Shown: positions 8,291 through 16,182 of the stretch, piece by piece
How the letters are laid out: the number at the start of each line of letters is the position of its first letter
Position numbering within the stretch: the first letter of the stretch is position 1
Assembly (NCBI GenBank): GCA_011053095.1
Contig: DRHS01000203.1
Span: forward strand, 1 to 48,265
DNA length: 48,265 bases
DNA from: Bacteroides sp.
GTDB lineage: Bacteria; Bacteroidota; Bacteroidia; Bacteroidales; SM23-62
Direction: 5' to 3'
Notes under the pieces: model-generated
Told to the model about the DNA's origin: nothing
The model's database searches: none
The model's input: the letters and a program-made list of their open reading frames with translations, nothing else
Made by a program: the position numbers and the translations under genes

Positions 8291-9694
8291 ATGTTAGCAA
8301 AAATCAACAAAATTCGTTCAAATAAATATGTCCGCTTTGGTCTTGCAGGCACAATCTATATATTATGGGTCATCTGGCTTGGAAATTACTGGTGGTTGTT
8401 TGGCCTTGGTGTTGTTTTCGATATTTACGTTACCAAAAAGGTAAACTGGTCTTTTTGGAAAAGCCAGAAGAAAAAGAACAGCGTGTGGATAGAATGGCTG
8501 GACGCACTGATTTTTGCCGTGATTGCTGTAACCATAATTAATATTTTTCTCTTCCAGAATTATAAGATCCCTACGCCCTCGATGGAAAAATCCCTTCTCG
8601 TCGGTGATCACCTGTATGTCAGCAAGGTAGCATACGGTCCGAGGATTCCCAATACCCCACTCGCCTTCCCTTTCACCCAGAATACCATGCCTGTTACAGG
8701 TGGAAAATCCTACCTCGAATGGATAAAGCGTCCGTACAAACGGCTAGCCGGATTTGGTGAGGTTAAGAATAATGATGCGGTGGTATTTAGTTTCCCTGCC
8801 GGGGATACGGTCGTGGCGCGATATCCTGAACGCAGTTATTATTCGATAATCCGGGATTACGCCATGCAGATCCGGGATAACGATATCCGCTTCGGACGGC
8901 CAGAATTGTCCTGGGAACAGTACCTCACAAGTGGACGTAATAAGGTTCTCGAAGAATATGAGATTGTCTACCGTCCGGTTGACCGGCGTGACAATTACAT
9001 CAAACGCTGTGTGGCTATCCCTGGTGACACACTGGAGTTTAAAAATGGAAGGTTATTCATAGATTCCGAACCTGTCGAAATTTTTGATGGCGTCCAGCAC
9101 AAGTATTATGTTCAGACCAACGGAACACCCATTAATCCCAAGGCATTTGAAAGGCTGGGAATTGCAAGGTCCGACCAGGAACAGATGGGAACCACGTATG
9201 TTCTTCCTCTTTCCGAGGAAAAGGCGGATCAGATAAAAAGATTTACCAATGTAACATCCATCACAAGGTATACTACCTCATCAGGTATATATAACCACCA
9301 GATCTTCCCACATGACTCAGCATATAAATGGTCACTGGATAATTTTGGTCCCCTGTGGATGCCATACAAGGGAGCTACCATCGAACTCACATTGGAAAAC
9401 CTCCCCCTTTACAAGCGGGTGATTGAAGGTTATGAAGGCAAGAATATTGATGTCCGGGACGAACAGATCTTTATTGATGGTGCGCAGGTCACTGAGTATA
9501 CCTTTGAACTCGGGTACTATTTCATGATTGGTGATAACCGGCACTACTCATCTGACTGTCGATACTGGGGCTTTGTTCCCTCTGACCATATCCTTGGAAA
9601 GCCAAAATTCATCTGGCTCTCACTTGACCAGGATAAACGTTTCCTGGGTAAAATTCGCTTGAAAAGGATGTTTATGAGTACTGATAAGATCTGA
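8291..9694 (+). CDS. lepB: Signal peptidase I, second tandem paralogue
   Basis: A second S26 signal peptidase of 467 residues, starting 13 bases after the first. The architecture is the same: two N-terminal hydrophobic segments, IPTPSMEKSL (Ser97), YIKRCVAIPGD (Lys238), a long insertion and GDNRHYSSDCRYWGF near the end. The two proteins are clearly related over their full length but not recently duplicated, since many positions differ and this copy has about 25 extra residues before the Lys block (around 190-220). Both keep the Ser-Lys dyad. They may divide substrates by membrane location or cleavage-site preference, but that is inference. It converges on the minus-strand gene at 9709. Confidence 0.95.
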   Translation: MLAKINKIRSNKYVRFGLAGTIYILWVIWLGNYWWLFGLGVVFDIYVTKKVNWSFWKSQKKKNSVWIEWLDALIFAVIAVTIINIFLFQNYKIPTPSMEKSLLVGDHLYVSKVAYGPRIPNTPLAFPFTQNTMPVTGGKSYLEWIKRPYKRLAGFGEVKNNDAVVFSFPAGDTVVARYPERSYYSIIRDYAMQIRDNDIRFGRPELSWEQYLTSGRNKVLEEYEIVYRPVDRRDNYIKRCVAIPGDTLEFKNGRLFIDSEPVEIFDGVQHKYYVQTNGTPINPKAFERLGIARSDQEQMGTTYVLPLSEEKADQIKRFTNVTSITRYTTSSGIYNHQIFPHDSAYKWSLDNFGPLWMPYKGATIELTLENLPLYKRVIEGYEGKNIDVRDEQIFIDGAQVTEYTFELGYYFMIGDNRHYSSDCRYWGFVPSDHILGKPKFIWLSLDQDKRFLGKIRLKRMFMSTDKI

Positions 9695-9708
9695 CCATTT
9701 CGGAAAGA

Positions 9709-11403
9709 TCAGAAGGGAAAATCCTCCATCTTGGTTTCCTCAAGTTCCTCAATTTCGGGCTCATCAGCAACCTGGTGGATATTGTGCCCATCTACGTAAA
9801 TGGCTTTGTGAGGTCTGACGGGACAGGCATACTCACAGGCACCACAGCCTATACAAATTTTCGGTTTAATCTCGGGCAGGGTCAATCCATCCCGGTAAGG
9901 TACCATTGTTACAGCCTGGGTGGGACAATGCTCGGAGCACGAACCACAGGCAGTATTTTCTGCATACACCACACAGTTTTCCAGAATAAGTTGTACCTGT
10001 CCCAGCTGGGTAGTCTTTTTTGCTTCTTCCGTCAGGGAAAGTATGGCTCCTGTGGGACAAACCTCGGTACAGCGTACACATTCAAAATTGCAGTAATTGC
10101 TTGAATAGTCCATGTGCGGCTGGAGAATGCCCTCCAGTCCATATTCATTAAGGGAGGGCTGAAGGACTCCGGTGGGACAGGCAGAAATGCACAGGTGGCA
10201 TGCCGTGCAGCGGTTGTTAAAATGGCGGAGGCCGAGGGATCCCGGGGGCCTAACAGGAAAGTTTTTCACCGGTGGAATTTCAGTTGGAATTTTATTCTCA
10301 ACATTGGTCGGGAACTTGCCGGTTGTGTCGGTTTTGATCTGTTCCGGGGTATGGGCCGGGTTTTCCGTCACCGGGTCGGCTGATGCAGGGTCCTGGCTAA
10401 ACACCCTTTGGGAAACACCAGCCAGCGCAAGTCCCGCAACAAACATTCTGCCTATTGCTTCCCTCCTGCCTGCATTTTTTTGAACCCTCTCCTGTTCGGC
10501 TGTATCAATCTGAACCGGCTGGACAGAAATGTCTGGTTCAACCCTTGATGCCGGCAAGTACTTAATCGCATCCTCAGGACAGACCTGAAGGCAATTGAAA
10601 CATCCTACACATCTTGAGAAATCTACATCAAGATTCTTCAGATCTATACAGGAGGCCTTGCAGGCAAAAACACATTTTGCACATTTAGTACAGCGGCTTT
10701 CGATCATCCTTATCCTGAATACCGAAATCCTGGAAAGAAGACCTAGAAGGGTACCCACCGGACATACCGTATTGCAGTATAAGCGTCCGCGGCTGAATGA
10801 GAACCAGACAACTATTGCCAGCATAATGAATGGAATGATATAACCGAGTCCCCTGGCAATCGTTACATCCTCAGGGTAAAGGGCATATATATTCATACTC
10901 TCGAGCAATCCGGCAAGCCGGTTATTGATCCACATGTAAACAGGTTGTCCCAGATCCGAAAAAATCCGGCCAAATATACTGTATGGATCGAGCAGGCTTA
11001 CCCCTATGAGGCTCTTTCCGGCTACTAGTATGAGCAGCGGCAGTGCAAGAAAACCGTAACGCCAGAAGTTCTTTGCTTTATCGTACCTGTAACGGTGAGT
11101 CTTTTTTCTGGTTTTAATGCGGAGCCGGCTGACAAAGTCCTGCATGATTCCAAGGGGACAAATGGTACTGCAGTATACCCTGCCAAAAAGTGAAGTCAGT
11201 ATGATAACTACGATAAAACCAACCGATACGAGGCTGAAAACCGCAAAGAACTTGAGTATGGAGGGAATAAACTGAAGAAAGCTTATCCCGGTATGGATCC
11301 CACCTGGAATATGCTCCCTGAAATCAAGAAAAATAAATACTGTAAACAGAATAAAAATGAGGGCCAGCAAGACCCTTAGAATCTTCAGCTGTGCCTGCTT
11401 CAT
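9709..11403 (-). CDS. NapH/NapG-like fused membrane polyferredoxin
   Basis: A 564-residue iron-sulfur protein likely to pass electrons between the quinone pool and a partner outside the cytoplasm. Residues 1-235 look like NapH/MauN: about five membrane segments with the cysteine turns YCSTICPLG (78-84) and YCNTVCPVG (209-216). Residues 238-275 hold two 4Fe-4S motifs (CTKCAKCVFAC, CVGCFNCLQVCP). At 312-335 GRREAIGRMF and a hydrophobic run resemble an internal Tat signal. Residues 383-530 match NapG, with RPPG then CTACHLCISACP, CNFECVRCTEVCP, a Cys-rich CGSCSEHCP group and CIGCGACEYACP. I start at the ATG at 11403, two bases from the upstream DUF362 stop. A longer frame to 11607 overlaps DUF362 and lacks homology. 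Confidence 0.85.
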   Translation of the reverse strand: MKQAQLKILRVLLALIFILFTVFIFLDFREHIPGGIHTGISFLQFIPSILKFFAVFSLVSVGFIVVIILTSLFGRVYCSTICPLGIMQDFVSRLRIKTRKKTHRYRYDKAKNFWRYGFLALPLLILVAGKSLIGVSLLDPYSIFGRIFSDLGQPVYMWINNRLAGLLESMNIYALYPEDVTIARGLGYIIPFIMLAIVVWFSFSRGRLYCNTVCPVGTLLGLLSRISVFRIRMIESRCTKCAKCVFACKASCIDLKNLDVDFSRCVGCFNCLQVCPEDAIKYLPASRVEPDISVQPVQIDTAEQERVQKNAGRREAIGRMFVAGLALAGVSQRVFSQDPASADPVTENPAHTPEQIKTDTTGKFPTNVENKIPTEIPPVKNFPVRPPGSLGLRHFNNRCTACHLCISACPTGVLQPSLNEYGLEGILQPHMDYSSNYCNFECVRCTEVCPTGAILSLTEEAKKTTQLGQVQLILENCVVYAENTACGSCSEHCPTQAVTMVPYRDGLTLPEIKPKICIGCGACEYACPVRPHKAIYVDGHNIHQVADEPEIEELEETKMEDFPF

Positions 11404-11404
11404 T

Positions 11405-12322
11405 TTAAATCTGGATCCTGTTGATATTAAGTTCTGAAAGATCCATTTCTCCCAGACCCATTTCACCGGCGATGCGGATATGTCCAATTTGAGACGGGTC
11501 CTTGGCCAGGAATTTGGTAGCTGCAACATCTGCAGACACCATATCTGTGGAGATAATCTGGAACTTTCGTGTTTCCACATCTGCCACAGATACTCCCCGT
11601 GGGCCATTTTTCATAAGAACTTTATAACCGTCAACAACATTCAGGTCTGGCTTTATGGCAGAGGTGAAATCCGCAATACACTGATGCAAATCATTGGCAT
11701 GCCAGTACCTCCTGTCCCATACTGCTCCCATTAAGTTTTTCATGGAAACACATAACCCGGCTCCCCCATGATGTTTAAGGATAGGAACATTAATGAAAAC
11801 GTCTGACTCGAGAATCAGCTCATGAACATGGGCCTGTTTCAGCACTTTTCCACCCGGGATATCGACCTGGTGATACCTGCCCTTACTGTTGCCTGCAACG
11901 ATCTTTCCACCGGCATCCTTGGTGGCCTTCTCAATACCGCTGTTCTTATAGCTACGGGTCCATTCATTAATTGTATGATCAAATACGTACACATCCTTTG
12001 CTCCGGCAGCCAGACAGTGTTCAATGATCCTTCCAACCAGTTGGGGATTGGTATTGGCAGCCCGCTCGGGGACTGCGTCCCATCCGATATTGGGTTTAAT
12101 AACAACTTTTTGTCCCTTTTTTACAAACTTTTCCATTCCCCCCATACTCTGGATCGCCCTGTCAAACATTGCTCCAGGCTCACCACCTTTGGCGGCAACC
12201 AGGTCATAGTTCTGCAGGGTAGAAGCTTTTCCCCACAACTTTGTATACGGGTTAAGGGCCATTACAGAGCTGGCTGCTATTCCTGCCCCAATGCTTTTTC
12301 TAACAAAATCTCGTCGCTTCAT
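11405..12322 (-). CDS. DUF362 protein with Tat signal
   Basis: A 305-residue protein with an N-terminal Tat signal: KRRDFVRKS, then the hydrophobic GAGIAASSVMAL. It should be exported folded, presumably with a cofactor or cluster. The body matches DUF362 by KVVIKPNIGWD, NTNPQLVGRIIEHCLAAGA, INVPILKHH and SVSMKNLMG-type segments (here CVSMKNLMGAVWD). The biochemical role of DUF362 is not established. Its stop nearly touches the start of the fused polyferredoxin, so the pair is probably one transcript and an electron-transfer partnership is plausible. On the opposite strand, 277 bases away, begins the lar nickel-cofactor cluster. Confidence 0.85.
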   Translation of the reverse strand: MKRRDFVRKSIGAGIAASSVMALNPYTKLWGKASTLQNYDLVAAKGGEPGAMFDRAIQSMGGMEKFVKKGQKVVIKPNIGWDAVPERAANTNPQLVGRIIEHCLAAGAKDVYVFDHTINEWTRSYKNSGIEKATKDAGGKIVAGNSKGRYHQVDIPGGKVLKQAHVHELILESDVFINVPILKHHGGAGLCVSMKNLMGAVWDRRYWHANDLHQCIADFTSAIKPDLNVVDGYKVLMKNGPRGVSVADVETRKFQIISTDMVSADVAATKFLAKDPSQIGHIRIAGEMGLGEMDLSELNINRIQI

Positions 12323-12354
12323 AGTATATCTGATTCAGATTATTGATTAGTCAC

Positions 12355-12390
12355 AGGATTGGACAATCGTTAGCTGGATTGTCAAATCCT
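12355..12390. repeat. 14-base inverted repeat upstream of the DUF362 gene
   Basis: Arms AGGATTGGACAATC (12355-12368) and GATTGTCAAATCCT (12377-12390) are complementary at 13 of 14 positions around an 8-base centre. No T-run follows on either strand, so it does not look like a terminator. It lies 33 bases upstream of the DUF362 ATG in the divergent region shared with larC, where an operator or a 5'-UTR hairpin would fit. The remaining sequence up to 12599 shows nothing else I can name. Confidence 0.5.
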
Positions 12391-12562
12391 CCGAAATTTA
12401 CGATTATATCAATAAAAAGTAACCACTTGAAAACCAAATCCAAATTAATTTGACTGATTCTAAATAATTCGATGCAGAATTCTCTTAAAAAGTTCATGAG
12501 TTAATATCATATATCCTATCCGGTAAAGTGTTTTTGAAAATAAATTAACTTTACTGGCCTTA

Positions 12563-12594
12563 TTTGTTCTGCCGGCATTACCGGTATTGATTTG
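12563..12594 (+). promoter_or_regulatory. Possible promoter for the lar unit
   Basis: TTTG at 12563-12566 is followed after 20 bases by TTGATTTG (12587-12594), which keeps the TTTG of the TAnnTTTG box but has TT for TA. The larC ATG is at 12600, so the mRNA would be nearly leaderless. A weak call. Confidence 0.35.
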
Positions 12595-12599
12595 AAACG

Positions 12600-13811
12600 A
12601 TGAAAATACTATTCTATGATTGTTTCTCCGGCATAAGCGGAGACATGCACCTCGGAGCAATGATTGATCTTGGGGTTGATCCGGAGCACCTGATCTCTCA
12701 GCTTAAACTTCTAAATCTGGATGGCTATGAAATCAGGATCAGTTCCGACCAGCGAAAGGGCATTACCGGCACAAGAGTGGATGTGGTTCTGGAAGAGAAG
12801 AAGCCCAAATCACATCATCATCACCGAAACCTGGCTGATATCAGCTCAATCATAAATGACAGCAAACTTGACGGACGGGTAAAAGTTCGAAGCCTGAAAA
12901 TGTTCAGCCGTCTTGCCGAAGCCGAAGCCAAAATACACGGCAAATCAATTGATGAGATCCACTTTCACGAGGTAGGAGCTGTCGATTCTATTGTTGATAT
13001 TGTTGGGGCAGCCATCTGTATTGAATACATGAAGCCAGACAAAATTATGGCTTCAGAGGTACAGCTTGGGGGTGGATTTGTTAAGTGTGCGCATGGAACC
13101 TTTCCTGTTCCGGCACCAGCCACCGCTGAAATTCTTACCGGTGTACCCGTCCGGAGCGGCGCAGTTCAGTTTGAGACTTGCACTCCAACCGGAGCACTTA
13201 TCCTCGCCTGCAATGTTGATGAATTTACTGCAATGGATGGATTAACAATCAGCAGAACCGCTTATGGAATCGGGCAGAAAGACCTGGATATCCCTAATGT
13301 CCTGAGATTGTTCCTGGCAGATAAAGCCGGCAAAAGCCCGGATGAAAACATAACTTCTGACTTTACGGATAATGTGAAGGCCTGGATAATTGAATGCAAT
13401 ATTGACGATATGAATCCGGAGGTATACGGCTATGTCATGGATACTCTCTTTGATCTTGGGGCAGACGATGTCTTCATCACCCCAATAATCATGAAAAAAG
13501 CACGACCGGCTTCAAAGCTTAGTGTCCTTTGTACATCCGAAAATAAAGATGTGATCACGGATGCTATTCTGACCCAGACCACCAGTCTCGGCCTGCGAAG
13601 CTACCAGGTTGATAAAATGATGTTACAACGTGAATTCAGTACACTGAAAACCAGCTATGGGGAGGTGACAATCAAAACTGCTGTTTACAAGGGGGAAAAG
13701 CTAAAATCGAAGCCTGAATATGAGGATTGCGTTCGCCTTGCAAGGAAACATGGTATTCCGGTACAACAGGTATATGAGGAAATTTCAGGACTCTTAAACA
13801 AGGATAGCTGA
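12600..13811 (+). CDS. larC: Nickel-pincer cofactor biosynthesis protein LarC
   Basis: LarC inserts nickel, in a CTP-dependent reaction, into pyridinium-3,5-bisthiocarboxylic acid mononucleotide. This is the last step in making the nickel-pincer nucleotide of lactate racemase and related enzymes. The 403-residue protein starts MKILFYDCFSGISGDM, the LarC signature, and has a histidine tract (SHHHHRN, about 76-82), EIHFHEVGAVDSIVDI, and a C-terminal domain with ECNIDDMNPEVYGYV. In Lactiplantibacillus plantarum LarC is made from two frames by frameshifting. Here it is one uninterrupted ORF. larE begins 2 bases after its stop. Confidence 0.95.
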   Translation: MKILFYDCFSGISGDMHLGAMIDLGVDPEHLISQLKLLNLDGYEIRISSDQRKGITGTRVDVVLEEKKPKSHHHHRNLADISSIINDSKLDGRVKVRSLKMFSRLAEAEAKIHGKSIDEIHFHEVGAVDSIVDIVGAAICIEYMKPDKIMASEVQLGGGFVKCAHGTFPVPAPATAEILTGVPVRSGAVQFETCTPTGALILACNVDEFTAMDGLTISRTAYGIGQKDLDIPNVLRLFLADKAGKSPDENITSDFTDNVKAWIIECNIDDMNPEVYGYVMDTLFDLGADDVFITPIIMKKARPASKLSVLCTSENKDVITDAILTQTTSLGLRSYQVDKMMLQREFSTLKTSYGEVTIKTAVYKGEKLKSKPEYEDCVRLARKHGIPVQQVYEEISGLLNKDS

Positions 13812-13813
13812 TC

Positions 13814-14644
13814 GTGTATCCGAAACTACAAACAAAATACGATGCCCTGACCGGCTCGCTTCGAAAGCTCGGGGGACTTGCAATTGCATTTTCTGGAGGT
13901 GTCGATTCAGTTTTCCTTCTTCATACTGCCAAGGAAGCACTGGGCGCAAGAGTGGTTGCTCTTACTGTAAATTCAGCCTACATCCCTGACTGGGAGATCG
14001 AGGAAGCCCGAACTATGGCCGAAGAAATGGGTATAAAACATCATGTCATTGAAGTACCCATACCTGAACAGATACTCAATAACCCGAGCGATCGTTGCTA
14101 CCTCTGCAAAACCTTCCTGTTCACCATGCTTAAAAACTTTGCGGCAAAGCATGGATACAGCCATCTTGCAGATGGGTCAAATGCCGATGATACACGTGAG
14201 CACAGACCCGGTATGAAGGCACTCAGGGAACTGAATATTCTGAGTCCCCTGCTCGATGCAGGGTTTACAAAATCTGATATCCGGACGGCCTCGAAAGAAG
14301 CGGATCTCCGGACATGGAATAAACCGGCTTACGCCTGCCTGCTTACACGAATCCCTTACGAAACAAGGATTAGTAAAGAGCTGCTCCGCAAGATTGAACG
14401 TTCAGAAACCTTCCTGATAGAACTGGGCATTCGCGCCGTACGGGTCAGGACCCATGATAATCTGGCAAGGATTGAAACGGAACCATTCTATATTGAGAAA
14501 ATTTTCAAAGAGAAACTCATGGCTAAGATCACCAAACAGTTAAAATGTTTCGGTTTCTCTTATGTAACACTTGATATGGAAGGATACCGTACTGGAGGAA
14601 TAGAAGAAATTTTTAAAGAAAAGGACTATGACGGGAAGAAATGA
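13814..14644 (+). CDS. larE: ATP-dependent sacrificial sulfur transferase LarE
   Basis: LarE activates the carboxylates of the LarB product with ATP and adds sulfur, making the dithiocarboxylate ligand of the nickel-pincer cofactor. The 276-residue PP-loop protein has AIAFSGGVDSV (about 23-33), DRCYLCKTFLF (Cys95, Cys98) and KPAYACLLTRIPYE (Cys175). By my reading Cys175 aligns with the sacrificial cysteine of L. plantarum LarE (Cys176). Having further cysteines leaves open the iron-sulfur-dependent, non-sacrificial variant known from other LarE proteins. The start is GTG at 13814, immediately after larC. The end overlaps larB by 17 bases, which suggests coupled translation. Confidence 0.93.
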   Translation: MYPKLQTKYDALTGSLRKLGGLAIAFSGGVDSVFLLHTAKEALGARVVALTVNSAYIPDWEIEEARTMAEEMGIKHHVIEVPIPEQILNNPSDRCYLCKTFLFTMLKNFAAKHGYSHLADGSNADDTREHRPGMKALRELNILSPLLDAGFTKSDIRTASKEADLRTWNKPAYACLLTRIPYETRISKELLRKIERSETFLIELGIRAVRVRTHDNLARIETEPFYIEKIFKEKLMAKITKQLKCFGFSYVTLDMEGYRTGGIEEIFKEKDYDGKK

Positions 14645-15377
14645 AATAAAAGACCTGCTCGATAAACTGAACGCAGGAAAGATAAGCACTGAGGAGGCTC
14701 TGGACAAACTGAGCGACCTCCCATTTAAGGATCTCGGACACAGCAAAATCGATAATCACCGTGAACTCAGAACAGGTTATCCTGAAGTTATTTTCTGTGA
14801 GGGAAAAACACCGGAACAGGTCAGTAGCATTTTTGAGTATATGTTATCCCAAAAGGTTAACATCCTTGGGACCCGTGCCAATGATAAAATATTTGAAGCT
14901 GTAAAAGAGCGTGTCCCATCGGCAGTGTATAATGAACCTGCCCGGACTATATCCGTGAAACAGGTTGATACCGAGATCACTAAAACCTATATTGCTATAC
15001 TTACAGCCGGAACTTCAGATATGCCGGTCGCCGAGGAAGCCGCAGTAACCGCCGAACTGTTCGGCAACCAGGTTAAAAGATTTTTTGATGTTGGTGTTGC
15101 GGGTATCCACAGGCTTTACAGTGGTCTGGAAGAAATAAAAAAAGCAAAGGTCATTATCGTTATTGCCGGAATGGAAGGGGCTCTGCCAAGTATCGTTGGA
15201 GGAATGGTGGATAAACCTATTATTGCTGTACCGACAAGCATAGGGTATGGTGCAAGCTTTAATGGAATTGCAGCCCTCCTTGGTATGCTTACCAGTTGTG
15301 CTTCCGGGGTTAGTGTTGTAAACATTGACAATGGATTCGGTGCCGCCTATATGGCCAGCATGATCAATAAGATCTGA
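14628..15377 (+). CDS. larB: Nickel-pincer cofactor biosynthesis protein LarB
   Basis: LarB carboxylates nicotinic acid adenine dinucleotide and hydrolyses it, giving the dicarboxylated pyridinium mononucleotide that LarE sulfurates. The 249-residue protein has a small N-terminal helical part (LNAGKISTEEALDKL) and a C-terminal domain like PurE/AIR carboxylase: ILTAGTSDMPVAEEAA, FDVGVAGIHRL, VIAGMEGALPSIVGG and PTSIGYGASFNG. Gene order larC-larE-larB is complete for cofactor synthesis, but no larA is present in the window. The WbqC gene starts 2 bases after the larB stop. Confidence 0.95.
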   Translation: MTGRNEIKDLLDKLNAGKISTEEALDKLSDLPFKDLGHSKIDNHRELRTGYPEVIFCEGKTPEQVSSIFEYMLSQKVNILGTRANDKIFEAVKERVPSAVYNEPARTISVKQVDTEITKTYIAILTAGTSDMPVAEEAAVTAELFGNQVKRFFDVGVAGIHRLYSGLEEIKKAKVIIVIAGMEGALPSIVGGMVDKPIIAVPTSIGYGASFNGIAALLGMLTSCASGVSVVNIDNGFGAAYMASMINKI

Positions 15378-15378
15378 G

Positions 15379-16026
15379 ATGAATTCTGAAGACACGGTAT
15401 TGCTGAGCACCTCCTATTTTGGATCTGTCCAATACTTCACGAAGTTCCTGCTTTATCCCTTCAGAATTATTGAAAGGTTTGACCACTATACCAAACAAAC
15501 CTACCGTAACAGATGTCTGATTTTGGGTGCTAATGGAGTACTTCCACTTAGTATACCGGTCCACAAGGGACCGCTACACAAGACCTGTGTAAAGGATATC
15601 CGGATTGACTATTCCAAGGACTGGAGAAAGCTACATTGGAAGGGTATTGAATCTGCCTATATGCATTCCCCCTTCTTTGAATTCTACATGGATGAAATCA
15701 GGACATTCCTGGAGAAAGAACATGTGTTTCTGCTTGATCTGAATTCTAAAATCCTTAACTACCTGCTTGATACGCTTGAAGTCGACGGAAGCTATTCATA
15801 TACGGATAAGTTCAATGATTCTGAAGCGGTTGCTGATTTCAGGGATAGTATACATCCCAAGAAAAACCCTGAAGATGACCCCCGCTTCCTGGTAAGGCCT
15901 TATCCTCAGGTGTTTGCAGACCGCCTTGGATTTAAGAGCAACCTCAGCATTATAGACCTTTTGTTCAATGAAGGTCCTAATGCCAGGGCAGTATTAGAGC
16001 AGAGCATTACACAAGCTAAGGAGTAA
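15379..16026 (+). CDS. WbqC family protein
   Basis: A 215-residue protein matching the WbqC family: LLSTSYFGSVQYF at the start, then FDHYTKQTYRNRC, LSIPVHKGP, DYSKDWRKLHWKGIESAY and HSPFFEFY. The family is named after a gene in O-antigen clusters and its biochemical role is unsettled. In many Bacteroidota, to my knowledge, this gene sits right after lepB. Here the lar genes and the polyferredoxin pair lie between lepB and it, so it appears to have been captured into the lar transcript. It converges on the membrane-protein gene at 16161. Confidence 0.85.
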   Translation: MNSEDTVLLSTSYFGSVQYFTKFLLYPFRIIERFDHYTKQTYRNRCLILGANGVLPLSIPVHKGPLHKTCVKDIRIDYSKDWRKLHWKGIESAYMHSPFFEFYMDEIRTFLEKEHVFLLDLNSKILNYLLDTLEVDGSYSYTDKFNDSEAVADFRDSIHPKKNPEDDPRFLVRPYPQVFADRLGFKSNLSIIDLLFNEGPNARAVLEQSITQAKE

Positions 16027-16116
16027 GTCCATCACCAGGCACACCACAGAAAAAGGGATCCCGGCTGGCTAGAACCGGAACCCCTACCCTAAAACTATGA
16101 ATAATATTTTCTGAGT

Positions 16117-16182
16117 TTAGAATCTGAAGCCGCTGGTTTTAGAATCTGAATCCGTTGGTTTTAGAATCTGAATCCTATGGTT
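16117..16182. repeat. Three tandem 22-bp units across the 3' end of an outer-membrane protein gene
   Basis: Units at 16117-16138, 16139-16160 and 16161-16182 share the core TTAGAATCTGAA(T/G)CC and end GGTT. The rightmost unit is the genuine end of the gene at 16161-17645 (minus strand) and encodes TIGFRF plus the TAA stop. The other two are near-identical copies just downstream, each with its own TTC-AGA-TTC-TAA, at two to five mismatches from one another. A replication-slippage duplication of a gene terminus fits best. Confidence 0.9.

Noticed and set aside
11404..11607. 68-codon extension of the polyferredoxin
   Set aside because: It lies entirely inside the DUF362 gene on the same strand and shows no membrane or ferredoxin features. 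The ATG at 11403 follows the DUF362 stop by one base.
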